Assembly: GCF_033568475.1 (NCBI RefSeq)
Contig: NC_133123.1
Coordinates: 25,716,622-25,780,621, forward strand
Source of the DNA: Henckelia pumila
Lineage: Eukaryota > Streptophyta > Magnoliopsida > Lamiales > Gesneriaceae
Length of the DNA stretch: 64,000 nucleotides
Direction of reading: 5' to 3'
Of this stretch, positions 23,203-34,594 are shown piece after piece. The notes below the pieces were generated by a model, which searched no databases, was not told the DNA's origin, and saw only the letters and a program-made list of their open reading frames with translations. Position 1 is the first letter of the stretch. Every line of letters begins with the position of its first letter. The position numbers and the translations under genes were made by a program.

Positions 23203-26200
23203 TTACCCGAACAACTCCGGGTAGCGAGTCCTCATGTCTGCCTCGGTCTCCCAAGTAGCTTCCTCCTCTGAGTGATTCAGCCATTAGACTCTGACCATCG
23301 GTATGACCCGCGTCCTAAGCCTCCGCTCCTCCCTTGCCAAGATCCGCACTGGCCTCTCCTCATACACTAGATCTGGTGGCAACTGTAAGGGCTCGAAATC
23401 CAACACATGCGACGGGTTGGAGACATATCTCCGAAGCATGGATACATGGAAAATGTTGTGCACTGCCGCTAGCCCTAGTGGTAGAGCTAAACGGTAGGCC
23501 AACGTGCCAACTCTCTCCAAGATCTCGAATGGCCCTATATACCTCGGATTAAGCTTGCCTCTCCGGCCAAAACGCACTACTCCCTTCATCGGTGACACCT
23601 TCAGGAATATGTGATCACCTACAGCAAACTCCAAATCTCGTCGTCTGGCATCTGCATAACTCTTCTGCCGACTCTGAGCAGTCCTCATCCGATCTCGAAT
23701 CTGGATCACAATGTCAGCTGTCTGCTGCACAATCTCAGGACCCAGTAAAATCCGCTCACCAACCTCATCCCAATGCACAGGAGATCTGCATCTCCTCCCA
23801 TACAATGCTGCATAAGGAGCCATACCTATAGACGACTGAAAACTGTTATTATAGGTAAACTCCACTAATGGCAGTCTAGTCTCCCAAGAGCCCCGAAAAT
23901 CAATGACACAAGCTCTCAGAAGATCCTCGAGAACCTGGATCACCCTCTCAGACTGGCCATCTGTCTGGGGATGAAATGATGTACTGAACAAAAGCCTCGT
24001 CCCCAAAGCCGTGTGCAGACTCTTCCAAAATGCAGATGTGAATCTTGGATCTCTGTCTGACACAATAGACACTGGTATGCCATGCAGTCTAACAATCTCT
24101 CTGATGTAAAGCTCTGCATACTGTGTCAAAGAATAAGTAGTCCTCACCGGCAAGAAATGAGCTGACTTGGTGAGTCTATCCACAATCACCCAAATCGCTG
24201 TGCAACCTCTGGCACTCCTCGGTAAGCCAACCACAAAGTCCATCGTAATATTCTCCCATTTCCATTCCGGAATAGGAAGAGGTCTAAGAAGTCCTGCTGG
24301 ACGCTGATGCTCTGCCTTGACTTGCTGACAAGTCAAGCACTCTGACACCACTCTCCCGATGTCACTCTTCATCCCGGGCCACCAATACAATAGCTGCAAA
24401 TCTTTGTACATCTTCGTACTTCCGGGGTGAATGGAGTACGGAGATGTGTGAGCCTCTGCTAAAATCTCAGCTCTCAACTGATCGACGTTCGGTACCCACA
24501 TCCTACCACGGTACTGAACGATACTATCCTCCACTGTATACAAGAGGTTACCTCTAGCCTCATCTCTCTGTCTCCATCGCTGCAACTCCTCATCAGTAGA
24601 CTGTCCCTCCCTAATCCGATCTCGCAGAACTGGCTGCACCGTCAACACTGACAAGCTCGGTGCATGGCCACTCGGATAACACTCCAAGCCAAATCTCTGA
24701 ATCTCGCTCTGTAGTGGTAACTGTACGGTCAAACACGATACCACTGACGACTTCCGACTCAAAGCATCGGCCACTACATTAGCTTTACCCGGATGGTAGC
24801 TAATGTCACAGTCATAGTCCTTCACCAACTCCAACCATCTGCGCTGTCTCATGTTCAACTCCTTCTGTGTGAAGAAGTACTTGAGACTCTTGTGGTCTGT
24901 GAAAATCTTGCACTTCTCTCCATACAGATAGTGCCTCCAGATTTTCAAAGCGAAAACCACTGCTGCCAACTCCAAGTCATGCGTCAGATAATTCTGCTCA
25001 TGAATCTTCAGCTGCCTCGACGCATACACAATAACCTTACCACACTGCATAAGCACTGCGCCTAAACCTAGTTTAGACGCGTCGGTGTACACCACTAACT
25101 CCTCGTGTGGTACTGTCATCGCTAACACTGGTGCAGTAGTGAGTGCTTCCTTCAGCTGATCGAAGCTCCTCTGACAGTCTGAACTCCAGATAAACTTCGC
25201 ATTCTTCTTGGTCAAGGAAGTCAAGGGTACTGCAATAGAGGAAAAACCCTTGATGAACTTCCTATAATATCCTGCCAAACCCAAGAAACTGCGAATCTCG
25301 GAAGCATTCTTCGGAATACCCCAATTCTGCACTGCCTCAACCTTAGACTGATCAACTGCAATCCCATCTCTCGAAATAATGTGGCCAAGAAATGCCACCT
25401 GCTCAAGCCAAAACTCGCACTTGCTGAACTTGGCATACAACCGATGCTCCCTCAAAGTCTGCAAGGCTGTCTGAAGATGCTGTCTATGCTCCTCGATGCT
25501 CCTAGAATAGATCAGAATATCATCAATGAAGACTATGATGAACTGATCTAGATACGGCTGAAAGACTCGGTTCATGAGATCCATGAAAACCGCTGGAGCA
25601 TTGGTCATCCCAAATGGCATCACTAAGAACTCGTAATGCCCATATCGTGTCCTGAAAGCAGTCTTGGACACATCTGTATCTCTGACACGCAACTGATGAT
25701 AACCAGATCGCAGATCGATCTTGGAGAACACTGAAGCTCCCTGCAACTGGTCAAATAAATCCTCTATCCTCGGCAGTGGATACTTGTTCTTCACTGTGAC
25801 CCTGTTGAGCTCTCGGTAATCGATGCAGAGTCTCATACTGCCATCCTTCTTCTTCACAAATAACACCGGAGCTCCCCACGGAGAAATGCTAGGACGAACA
25901 AAGCCTTTCTCTAACAACTCCTGAATCTGCTCCTTCAACTCTTTCATCTCGGTAGGAGCAAGTCTGTACGGTGCCTTAGAGATAGGCACGGTGTCTGGCA
26001 ATAAGTCGATGCTGAACTCCACATCTCTCACTGGTGGAATTCCTGCAACATCCTCCGGAAAGACATCCGGAAAGTCACGAACCACCTCTATCTCTGATAA
26101 TGGTCTGCTAGATGGCTCTGAAGTCGTGACGATACTCGCTAGAAACCCCTGGCATCCCCGTCTCAACAACTTCCTCGCCTGAATAAGAGATATCACCTGA

Positions 26201-26576
26201 GGAATATCACTGCTCTGAGATGCATGAAAAGTGAACGGGTCGCCTACTGTAGGTCTCACTGACACTGATCTCCGACAAAAATCAATCGAAGCTCCATTGA
26301 CTGTCAACCAGTCCATACCCAAAATCAAATCGAATCCACTCAATGGCAAAACCACCACATCTGCTCGAATGGAGTGTCCCTGCAGCTCTAACTCCAGTCC
26401 TCGAATAACCTTCGAGGTAGAAATAATCTGCTCTGACGGCATAGTAACATCATACCCACTGTCACTACTCTCAGGTGTGATGCCTACCCGCCTGATAAAC
26501 TCCAGGGAGATAAACGAATGCGTAGCCCCTGAATCTAGCAACGCAAACGTGGAGTTGCCTCCAACTAAAATTCTCC
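23203..26576 (-). pseudogene. gypsy pol (protease, RT, RNase H, integrase, chromodomain-like tail)
   Basis: A long open frame of about 1090 codons from a probable splice acceptor at 26,576 to an early stop at 23,284-23,286. Domains seen are: aspartic protease ([11 protein letters not shown]); RT ([26 protein letters not shown], active site FIDDILIYS); RNase H ([14 protein letters not shown]); integrase zinc finger (HPGSTK...[11 protein letters not shown]); and the DDE core ([31 protein letters not shown]). After the stop the same frame stays open for 26 further codons to a TAA at 23,203. That stretch contains WLNHSEEEATWE, the usual end of the chromodomain-like tail, so the stop is a single nonsense mutation. 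The upstream junction with gag is discussed under the intron feature. Confidence 0.93.
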
Positions 26577-26779
26577 CTGCACGCAGAAAATTCCCAACAG
26601 TTTCATACCACTACTAAATTTTCCCAACGAGTCACTACTAATTCTTAATTCTAATCACAAGTAAAACATGCTTCCTATTCTAACATGCAGTTAAATAACC
26701 CAAATAACAACAAATTCCAAATTAATGACGAAATTTTTAACCAAAGGAAAATTATTAAAATGTTAGGGGTAAGATATAC
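26577..26779 (-). other. Putative spliceosomal intron between gypsy gag and pol (203 bp)
   Basis: On the minus strand the gag frame reaches ...DTSLITG and then GTATATCTTACC. Four codons later it stops at TAA. The 203-bp stretch is AT-rich, unlike its flanks, ends in TTTTCTGCGTGCAG, and is followed by GGAGAATTTTAGTTGG. Removing it by GT-AG splicing joins the phases exactly and gives the usual uninterrupted segment linking the gag zinc knuckle region to the protease. Unspliced RNA would end Gag, and spliced RNA would give Gag-Pol. The inference rests on splice signals and on restoration of the frame. There is no transcript evidence. Confidence 0.65.
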
Positions 26780-27821
26780 CGGTGATCAAGGAGGTGTCTG
26801 GATCTACCTCCTCGGCCTGCATCACAAACACCCTACCAGCGGTGTTCTTCTTCCTCGGGCAGTTAGCTATCTGATGCCCTGGCTCCCTACAGTGGTAGCA
26901 AACTCCTGCTCCCAATAGACAAGGTCCCGAATGCATCTTCTGGCACTTCGGGCAAGTAGGATAAGCTATGGCATTAGGGGCCCCGCCCCTCTGTTGCTGC
27001 GGCCTCTGCTGCTGTGGCCTCTGCTGTGGATTCGGGCCCTTAGCCGGCCCTGTATACTGCTTCTTCGCAGGAGGCTGCGAAGATGGTCGCTGATATCCAG
27101 CCTGAAACTGCCTCTTCCCCTGCTGCTCTCTCTGAATCTCTCTCCGACCCTCCTCGGAACGCAAGGCTCTACTGACTGCAGACTCATAAGTAAGGACGTC
27201 TGCCATATGAACATCATGCTTGATATCCGCCTTCAAACCCTCCACGAACTGCCTCAACTTCTCTGGTGGACTATCTGAAATCAGAGGCACAAAGTGACAG
27301 CCCCTCTCGAACTGCCTCACATACTCAACCACTGTCTTGTTCCCCTGACGGAGACTCATAAACTCACGGATCATGCGACTGCGCACATCCTCAGTGAAGT
27401 ACTTGGCGTAGAAGATACGCCTAAACTCTGCCCATGTCAGTGTAGGAAGGTGAACTCCTCTGGCTGCACCCTCCCACCAGAGCGCTGCATCACCCCTCAG
27501 CATGTACGTCGCACAGTTCACCCTGTCGGTGTCTGTGATCCCCATATAAGCAAAGATGGACTCCAGAGAGCAAATTCATCCCTCCGCCACCAAAGGATTG
27601 GTGGTACCAACAAACTCCTTGGGTCCCTTCTTCTGCAACCTCTCAGCAACGTCCTCCTCATGGGACAACCTGGGACGAGTAGCCTGCTGCTCTAACAGAG
27701 CAGTAATCCCTGCCATCATATTCGCATTGGTCTGCTCCAATGCTGCTAGAGGGTTCTGTGGAGGTGGAGGTGGAGGTGTAGGTGGAGATCCCCCACGTCT
27801 GTTCATCGGTCTGGGAGGCAT
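26780..27821 (-). pseudogene. gypsy gag with zinc knuckle, one nonsense codon
   Basis: Starts at MPPRPMNRRGG (27,821) with a proline-rich N-terminus. It continues through a retrotransposon gag domain (AALWWEGAARG, FRRIFYAKYF, FMSLRQGNKTVVEYVRQFERG) to a CCHC knuckle CYHCREPGHQIANC. A TGA at 27,576-27,578, in the same frame on both sides, breaks it after NPLVAEG; a TGG codon is likely ancestral. The frame ends at 26,763 if the intron is retained. Confidence 0.9.
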
Positions 27822-27989
27822 TCTGCACCACCACATATTTCTTTACGTAAATCGCCATGCATAACTAAGTTGTTTAAAATTAGTGCTAACTTAAATTCTA
27901 AAAATTAAATCATGCTATAAACACTTAAAACTTACAGACCGGTAGCGTGGATTTCTGAGCTCGCATAGCAGTAATGACCCCTCCAAGAA

Positions 27990-28005
27990 CCGTGCTTTGA
28001 TACCA
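27990..28005 (-). other. Primer binding site of gypsy element
   Basis: On the minus strand TGGTATCAAAGCACGG lies 2 bp inside the 5' LTR end. It is a typical plant PBS for initiator tRNA-Met. Confidence 0.9.
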
Positions 28006-28007
28006 AC

Positions 28008-30647
28008 TGAAACGACCATAGCTCTATAATTAATAAATAAATATGCGAATTTTTTTTTTTTCATTTACTTACTAAATAAAATATGTACATATATGCCCAT
28101 ACATATATGCACAGAATAAAAAGATTTAAAAATAAATAAATAATCAAATACTTAAATAAAAATGCCTTCTTTAAATAAAATAAATATCTGAGTCAAACAT
28201 TTAATTAAAAATACTGCATAAATAAAATGATTAAAGTTTGCATGCACTGACAATATTCAATAAAATATTCAAAACGCACAACCACTGAAAAATAATATAA
28301 AATGTGTAACGTGCTGACATAAACAAAAACATGCAATGTGACTCAAACATCTATCACGGTCACGGGGTCACTGCATGCCCGCTCATACATCCTCGCCTCC
28401 GGTGGGTACAACCTCATCCTCAACGTACTCACCTGCACCATACCAGTGTAGTGAGCCTAGAGGCCCAACATGCTACAAGGGTTTAAAATAATTTAAAACA
28501 ATTAAATACTAATACATACATATACATGAATAAGCATGCTTGAAAATTTCATAACATAACATAACTTAACTTAACTTAAATAACATAGACATACATAATA
28601 CATAACATTGTTGAGCAAGGTAATTTTCTAACATCGCATGGTTGTATCCCTAGTGTAACCTTAAATCATACATTAAATACTGATCAGCGTGGAAACCAAC
28701 GTACGTGGCGGTGACGAATCACCTCTTAAATTGGCAGTAAACTGCCCTTCAATAGTTCACATATGGGGACGAATCCCCCTTAAATTGTCACACTACTTCA
28801 ACTTCCAACATAAAATATTTTATTATTGCTCAACCTTAAACATTTAATTATGCATAAAATTATTTCATGAATGCATGTACTTAATTAAAATGTGTGTCCT
28901 TCATATATATTTAATTTAAATTTCTTACTAACATATAAATATTAAAATAACTTCAATGCATAAAAATAATTAAATATATAATCAGGACACATGCAATTTT
29001 CTCATGGATGGTCCTGGACTGCTGGCCCTAACACTCAAGCCCAATTACTTAAATCTGGCCCATTAAAATACTTAAACCCAATAAAATTGTTCTAAGCCCA
29101 ATTAAAATAATTTAAAGCCCATAAAACATTCTAAGCCCAATAACAACTTAAACTGGCCCAATGGGCTCAAAAGCCCAAAGACTGGCCCAATAACTTTTAT
29201 GGGCTCAAAAGCCCATAAAATTAATGGACTAACTTAATTAAAATTTTAAAAGCCCAAATAAAATTATTTGGGAGTCCAAATAATTTTATTTCAAATTAAT
29301 TGGCCCAAAAACCCATTAATTCATAAAATATTTTAAAAATAAAAAGACTCGAGCCCGGCCCACCAAGCCCAGACCCGGACTCACTTAACCCGACCCACGA
29401 CTCATTGACTTGACCCGGACCCAAGAACCCGACCCGGACCCAGCCCTAACCCTAAACCCGAAACTCACCTTCTCCTCTCCTTCTCGGAAGGGCTGCTGTC
29501 GCCCTGCTCCGGCCACCCCTGGCCGGAGCCCCGCCGCCCAGACGTAGCCCACGTCTGGGCGGTCCTAACCTAACCAAGACCCCGACCCCATGCAGCCTGA
29601 ACCGCCAAGGCCGAGCCCCCTTCCCTGAAACCCTAATCCTGCGCCTCATGGAGGCCGATCGAGCCTAGCTTGCTTCCTGGGCTCGTTTGGCTCAAACCAA
29701 CCGAGCCACTCGAGCCTAGACACCCCTTAAACATCCTAGGGACCTTGACCAGCCGTTTCATGATCCATGGCTAAGGAAAAAAAATGAGTGTATGTCAAAC
29801 AAAGTGAGAAAAACGTGAGATGCTCAACCATCCCTAGCCTTTTCTGAAAAATTTCTGAAGGTCTTGATGCATACACAACACACACATATATTTCACTGAT
29901 ATGGCACGAAAATAAGGGAAAGAAAACATGCCTTTCACCGGAAACGAAGAGAAAAACGAGCGTGGGACGATTCCGGGACGACGGGGGCGATGACAACCGA
30001 CTTGGACCTTCAAAAATCGAGGCTATGGTGCTCTTTCTTGTGGGAAGCCGATGAAGATGGTGAATGGAAGGGAGGGAGGCGGCTAAGAGGGGTAATCGGT
30101 TAAGGGTTTGGGGTAGATTAGGTTAGAGTTTTTATTTTAATAAAAATAGGTTTTTAGGATAATTAAAATATATAAATAAGGGTTTTTAAATTCAAAATAT
30201 ATAACTTAAAACTCTAACTAACAATTAAAATCTGATAATAAATTTAACAATCCCGAAATACATAATTAAGGGAATTTTAAAAATACTAAAAAGTCAATAT
30301 TTTGGCTTATTTTGAATAAAAATGGACTCCTAAAATTATATAAAATTAAATACTAAAAATTTTGAGATAATAAAATTCAAAATAATATTTTAGGGCTCTA
30401 AAAAGGCTCATGAAATTAATTGGCTAGAAAGTTGTCATCTCGTCCGTCCACGGTCCCGTCTACGCGATAAAATAATTAAATACTAAAAATCATAAAATCA
30501 CTAATTATGGGTTAAATGCTTAAAAATAAATTTAAATCATGCACAAATAATTCACATAATTATTTAACCCATAAATCTAAAATTTACATAATTAAATATC
30601 CTAATTATGCATGCGGATTTACGTATTTAAAAATACCGGGTGTTATA
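28008..30647 (-). repeat. 5' LTR of gypsy element (right copy)
   Basis: 2640 bp, matching 20,489-23,157 almost throughout. Its outer end is TTATA instead of TTACA, a C-to-T change in the conserved terminal dinucleotide. It carries the same telomere-like CCCTAACCCTAAACCC at 29,444-29,459. Confidence 0.95.
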
Positions 30648-30652
30648 ATACT
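30648..30652 (+). repeat. Target site duplication (right) of gypsy element, ATACT
   Basis: Identical to 20,484-20,488. The copia frame resumes immediately after it. Confidence 0.9.
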
Positions 30653-31384
30653 CCTCTTGAGACTAATGCTCGGTATTCACCGTGTGATGGCCCACCTTTG
30701 CCGGATCCTAGTTTGTACCGAACTATTGTTGGGAGTTTGGTTTATCTCACCGTGACTCGTCCAGATATTGCGCATGTTGTTCATGTGGTTAGTCAGTTTG
30801 TCACTGCACCAACCACAGTTCATTGGGCTGCTGTTCTCCGTATTCTCAGGTATCTTCGGGGAACTCAATTTCAAAGTCTTTTATTTCCTTCTACTTCATC
30901 TTTGGAGCTGCATGCATACTCTGATGCTGATTGGGCTGGTGATCCTACGGATCACAAATCTACCACTGGCTTCTGCATTTTTCTCGGTGATTCCCTAATC
31001 TCTTGGAAGAGTAAGAAACAAGATGTTATTTCTAGATCTTCCACAGAAGCTGAGTACCGTGCCATGGCCTCTACTACTTGTGAGATAGTTTGGTTGCGTT
31101 GGTTGCTTGCGGATATGGGTGTCTCTCTTGCTCGGCCTACTCAGTTATTTTGTGATAATCAGAGTGCTATTCAAATTGCACGTAATTCAGTCTTTCATGA
31201 GCGGACGAAACATATTAAAATTGATTGTCACATTACTCGTCACCATCTTCAGCTTGGCACCATCATGTTGCCGTTTGTTCCTTCTTCTCTACAGATTGCT
31301 GATATGTTTATCAAGGCACATTCCGCTTCGCGCTTCCGTTTCTTGTCTGACAAACTCTCAATGATTTTAGCTGTAGCATCGTGA
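30653..31384 (+). pseudogene. copia pol, last part (end of RT and RNase H)
   Basis: This continues the copia frame in phase after the gypsy insertion, opening PLETNARYSP. It contains GSLVYLTVTRPDIAHVV, the RNase H motifs DADWAGDPTDHKSTTGF and SRSSTEAEYRAMA, and LFCDNQSAIQIARN. The C-terminal QIADMFIKA corresponds to the usual QLADIFTK. It ends at TGA 31,382. No extra stop lies within it. Confidence 0.93.
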
Positions 31385-31385
31385 G

Positions 31386-31397
31386 TTTGAGGGGGGA
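31386..31397 (+). other. Polypurine tract of copia element
   Basis: A purine-rich stretch (TTTGAGGGGGGA) directly abuts the TGTTAG start of the 3' LTR. Confidence 0.85.
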
Positions 31398-31585
31398 TGT
31401 TAGATTATATTAGATTATATTATTATTATTATTAGGCATTTCTATTTATTAGCTAATAAGGATAGAGCAGTATTTTTATTGTTTGCTTGTATTTATTCTA
31501 ACTATATAAACATCTTGTTGTGTAACTTTTATACACAATTTTTCATGATATAAAAAATCTAGTTTTCTCTCCTTTAATTTATACA
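31398..31585 (+). repeat. 3' LTR of copia element
   Basis: 188 bp, TGTTAG...TATACA. It matches 16,696-16,880 with a few substitutions and one extra ATT unit. Confidence 0.95.
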
Positions 31586-31590
31586 GCATT
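31586..31590 (+). repeat. Target site duplication (right) of copia element, GCATT
   Basis: Exact repeat of 16,691-16,695. Confidence 0.95.
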
Positions 31591-31859
31591 AACATGTTGG
31601 CGAAAATGAGATTGAAAGTACAAAAGAAAGAAGGAATGCATGCACAATATAATAACCCAAATTTGGTTACATAGTTTACTAAAACTATGTTTAGGCCAAC
31701 TTAAGACCAATTTTGTAGTTTTCTCGATCGTCATTTATAAACAAAGTAATCAAACTGATGGAGTATATAACAATAAAGCAAATCATAAGTAGAGGACTAA
31801 AATAAAATTTAGGTTTTCGGTTTTGATTATCATAAAGGCTCAGGCCATAAGCCCAGACC

Positions 31860-31890
<31 letters not shown>

Positions 31891-32210
31891 GAACAACAAC
31901 AACAAGTAACAACTCTACTAACTTTTAAAAATACATCCACCTGCGGAGTGACCTGCCTTACAATGTATGTCTATCTTACTAATTTTTTTTTTTTTGAGAG
32001 TGTGTCTATCTTACTATTATTACTCCTCAAATACGAGTATTCAAAAAATGGGTTTAATTTAGTTTATTTTTAATATATTTAAGTAAAAATTTAAACAAAA
32101 AATTAAACTAAAAGAAAACAACAAATAAAATAATCAAATTATAAATATGTGTTGGTTTGGTTTTATCGATTTTAGTGTTTTTTTTTTAAAAAAAAAAAAA
32201 CTAAACTACC
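31591..32210. other. Intergenic AT-rich sequence
   Basis: No gene is seen. It includes an (AAT)n microsatellite at about 31,860-31,890 and poly-T and poly-A runs. Confidence 0.4.
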
Positions 32211-32214
32211 ATAA

Positions 32215-32575
32215 AATATTAAGATAACAAGTCAAGATTTACATCGACAAGTCAAGATGGTATAAAACCATCGACACAATCAAAAGGTAAGGAAGAACTA
32301 AGAACTTCTTTGGCCAAATGATGGGCAACTCAATTTGTTGATCGACGCATATGTTTGATAGAAATAAACTCAGGGCAAGCAAGCAACGATCGGATCTACA
32401 TAACCATCACACCTTTCAGACCAAGATTCTCTGGTTGTCGATCCGCAACTCGAACCGCCAAAAAAGAGTTCGGAAAAAAAAAAAACAAACATTGGTGAAA
32501 CGCTGGTTCAAGCAAAAATCCATCCCAAAGCGAATAGCTTCCAACTCCGCGCAGAAAACACAACTGTGATATCGA
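32215..32575 (-). pseudogene. Decayed LINE RNase H domain (RVT_3-type) fragment
   Basis: Reading the minus strand gives CAELEAIRFGMDFCLNQRF, then after a poly-T tract SFLAVRVADRQPENLG, IRSLLACPEFISIKHMRRS, and VAHHLAKEVLSSSLPFDC. This is the RNase H-like C-terminal domain found in plant LINE retrotransposons and their relics. Three in-frame stops lie in the part after the poly-T run. It is a relic with no upstream RT nearby. Confidence 0.7.
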
Positions 32576-32579
32576 ATCA

Positions 32580-33430
32580 CTCTATCTTTCACTCCTCAAA
32601 CAAAACCGTAATATCCCTCATCACTGCCCAACACTGTATGAGTGTTTCATAGTATTAAAGTCGTGATTTTCGTTAGTTTTAAAATACATTAGGTAAACCA
32701 TAATTTTTGGGATTTTAACATTCAAAACCAAAGTAAAAATTCTATTTTGGTTCAGTTTTATTTTATGTTATTTTTCTACTATTTTTTTTTCCTTAAATTG
32801 ATTTTTAAAACGTCCATACATTTTAATATTATGAACCAGAGGTGTTAATTGTAATATTTTTTTTATAAAAAAAAAAAACTCAAGGGAGATGTATGTGATT
32901 TTTAAAGTTAAAAGGTGTAAATATAAAATTATACAAATATGAGAGAAGGTATATATAATTTTCAAAGCTAATTTATAATTATGATAGATTTAAGAATTAT
33001 ATCTGTGTTTTGCTTGTGAGTTTGATGGTCTGGGCTGGGCCTTTATGATAGAACCAAAGAAAGTTGATTGATTTAACTATGGCCTCTCATTTGGGCTTTG
33101 CAAATTGAAACGTAATTTAAATTACAAAGGGCCGAGTATAATACGGTTAAATAGACTTGTTTTATTTCATATGATTTAAGAAAAATCATTGAAAAATAAA
33201 TGATGATCAAATTTTGTATTTGACCTTATTTAATTTATTCAAAATATGATTACACATTTTTTTAGACATGATTAATAGGATTATATTAGTAAAATAAATA
33301 AAAAATATTGCTAAATATAAGACAGATCTGGACAAATTTAAAAAGAAACATGACTTATGGAGATAGTAATTAATGTATGATTTGTTGCATGTATTTGTTT
33401 GAACCAATCTGTGACGTTATAATTAGATTA
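32580..33430. other. Intergenic AT-rich sequence
   Basis: No gene or clear repeat. Composition is strongly AT-biased with homopolymer runs. Confidence 0.35.
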
Positions 33431-33433
33431 TTA

Positions 33434-34178
33434 GGGCATGATTGATATACTTGAATGGAATAGAATTGGAATAGAATCAACTTTGGAATGGAATAAGAAT
33501 AGGAATGGAATGATAAGTTTATTACATTCAAATGATTGGTACCAAAAAAAATAAAATCAAAATGGAATCGGATTATTTTTAATTATCAAATATGTTTTCA
33601 TTAAAATCCAAAATAGTAGCTATTCAAAAATATTTATTATAGGTTAAAAAATATTTATTATAATTATTATTTAAAAACAATTAAAAAAATAACTATTTAT
33701 AGCCTATTAATCATTATTATCTTTATAATAAAACTAATATAATTATTAATCTGAATTTAGTAATTATTATTATTATTTAATTTATTAAAAAATAATTATT
33801 TTTTAATAAAATATAATGATAGTTATATATTTTATAATATACATTATTAAGTGAACGTTTTATTTGTTTATTTATTAATATTATTATCATTTTTCATTAA
33901 TAATTCTATATTTATAAATGGTAGTAAATTAATTTGATAATAATATTATTATTATGATTATTATTTTAGGTACTTTATTAAACTAAATAAGGGAAGAATT
34001 TTACAAAGGGAGAAAAATTAGGAGTGGAATGGCTATTCTCATGTACATGAGAATAGTAATTCCAATGAGAATGAGCATTTTCATTCCAATGTCAAACTAA
34101 GCATGAGTATAAGGAATGAGATGGGAATGCTCATTTCATTCCCACCTCATTCCCTCCTAAGTCCTACCAATCATGCCC
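33434..34178. mobile_element. Harbinger/Tourist-like MITE, 745 bp
   Basis: Left end GGGCATGATTGATATACTT and right end, inverted, GGGCATGATTGGTAGGACTT. The element is flanked on both sides by TTA (33,431-33,433 and 34,179-34,181), the 3-bp duplication typical of PIF/Harbinger. The GAATGGAAT-rich subterminal regions are partly inverted copies of one another. The interior is AT-rich and codes for nothing. Confidence 0.75.

Positions 34179-34184
<6 letters not shown>

Positions 34185-34222
<38 letters not shown>
34185..34222. repeat. (TA)n microsatellite
   Basis: Uninterrupted TA dinucleotides directly after the Harbinger-like MITE. Confidence 0.95.
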
Positions 34223-34224
<2 letters not shown>

Positions 34225-34270
34225 TACGCGTCAAAATGTAAAAGGGCTTATTTTGATATTGCCAATTTTA

Positions 34271-34594
34271 TTTGGGAGAAATGATATTTTTGGTTCAATA
34301 ACATGTTCATTTGGTCTATTAAATTTCAATTTCAATTTGGTTTTGGTATATATAACTTTTAATTTATATTATTTGTGTCTAATTATTGGCATGACAACTA
34401 TATATGTTAGTATTTTTTAATGTCAATTATCATGTCATTATTTCACGAACCACGTTATCATTTTCTGATATCACGTCAGCGGTTAGACTAAAATCATCGA
34501 AAATTAAAAACAGTGTATCAAAACCAAAATTTTAAAAGTTAATGGACCAAAACCAAAAAATAAACAAGCTAATATAAAAAAAATATTCTCCCTT
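34271..34594. repeat. Possible MITE with GGGAGAA ends
   Basis: Begins GGGAGAAATGATATTTTTGG and ends AAAAAATATTCTCCC, which is an imperfect inverted match. Internal motifs (GGTCTATTAAATTT versus TTAATGGACCAAAACC) are also inverted. Target duplication is not clear. Confidence 0.4.

Larger units (their letters stand above)
20489..30647 (-). mobile_element. Ty3/gypsy (Tekay/Del-type) LTR retrotransposon nested in copia
   Basis: A complete 10.16-kb element in the minus orientation, with about 2.65-kb LTRs at 20,489-23,157 (3' LTR in its own sense) and 28,008-30,647 (5' LTR). Between them are the PBS, gag, pol in the order protease-RT-RNase H-integrase, and a PPT. This order and the integrase C-terminus with a chromodomain-like tail point to the chromovirus Tekay/Del lineage. 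It is flanked by the 5-bp duplication ATACT. The two LTRs show about 25-30 substitutions by hand count, mostly C/T or G/A transitions, plus two larger indels. That is about 1 percent, so this is a young insertion. Gag and pol each carry one clear nonsense codon. Confidence 0.96.
16696..31585 (+). mobile_element. Ty1/copia LTR retrotransposon, interrupted by a gypsy element
   Basis: A complete but dead copia element, about 4.7 kb without its 10.16-kb nested insertion. The order is LTR (16,696-16,880), PBS, gag, protease, integrase, RT, [gypsy insertion at 20,489-30,647], RNase H, PPT and LTR (31,398-31,585). This PR-INT-RT-RH order is diagnostic of Ty1/copia. Its gag-pol is one frame with three nonsense codons. 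A perfect 5-bp target duplication flanks it. The LTRs are very short (185 and 188 bp). By hand count they differ at about seven positions plus a 3-bp indel, so it is older than the gypsy insertion within it. I cannot assign the copia lineage with confidence. Confidence 0.96.

Noticed and set aside
26231-27695. Several 115-133-codon plus-strand open frames
   Set aside because: They are antisense to gypsy gag and pol and explained as shadows.
34103-34420. 105-codon open frame with (Ile-Tyr)n
   Set aside because: The run is a translated TA microsatellite; the frame starts in the Harbinger-like MITE.
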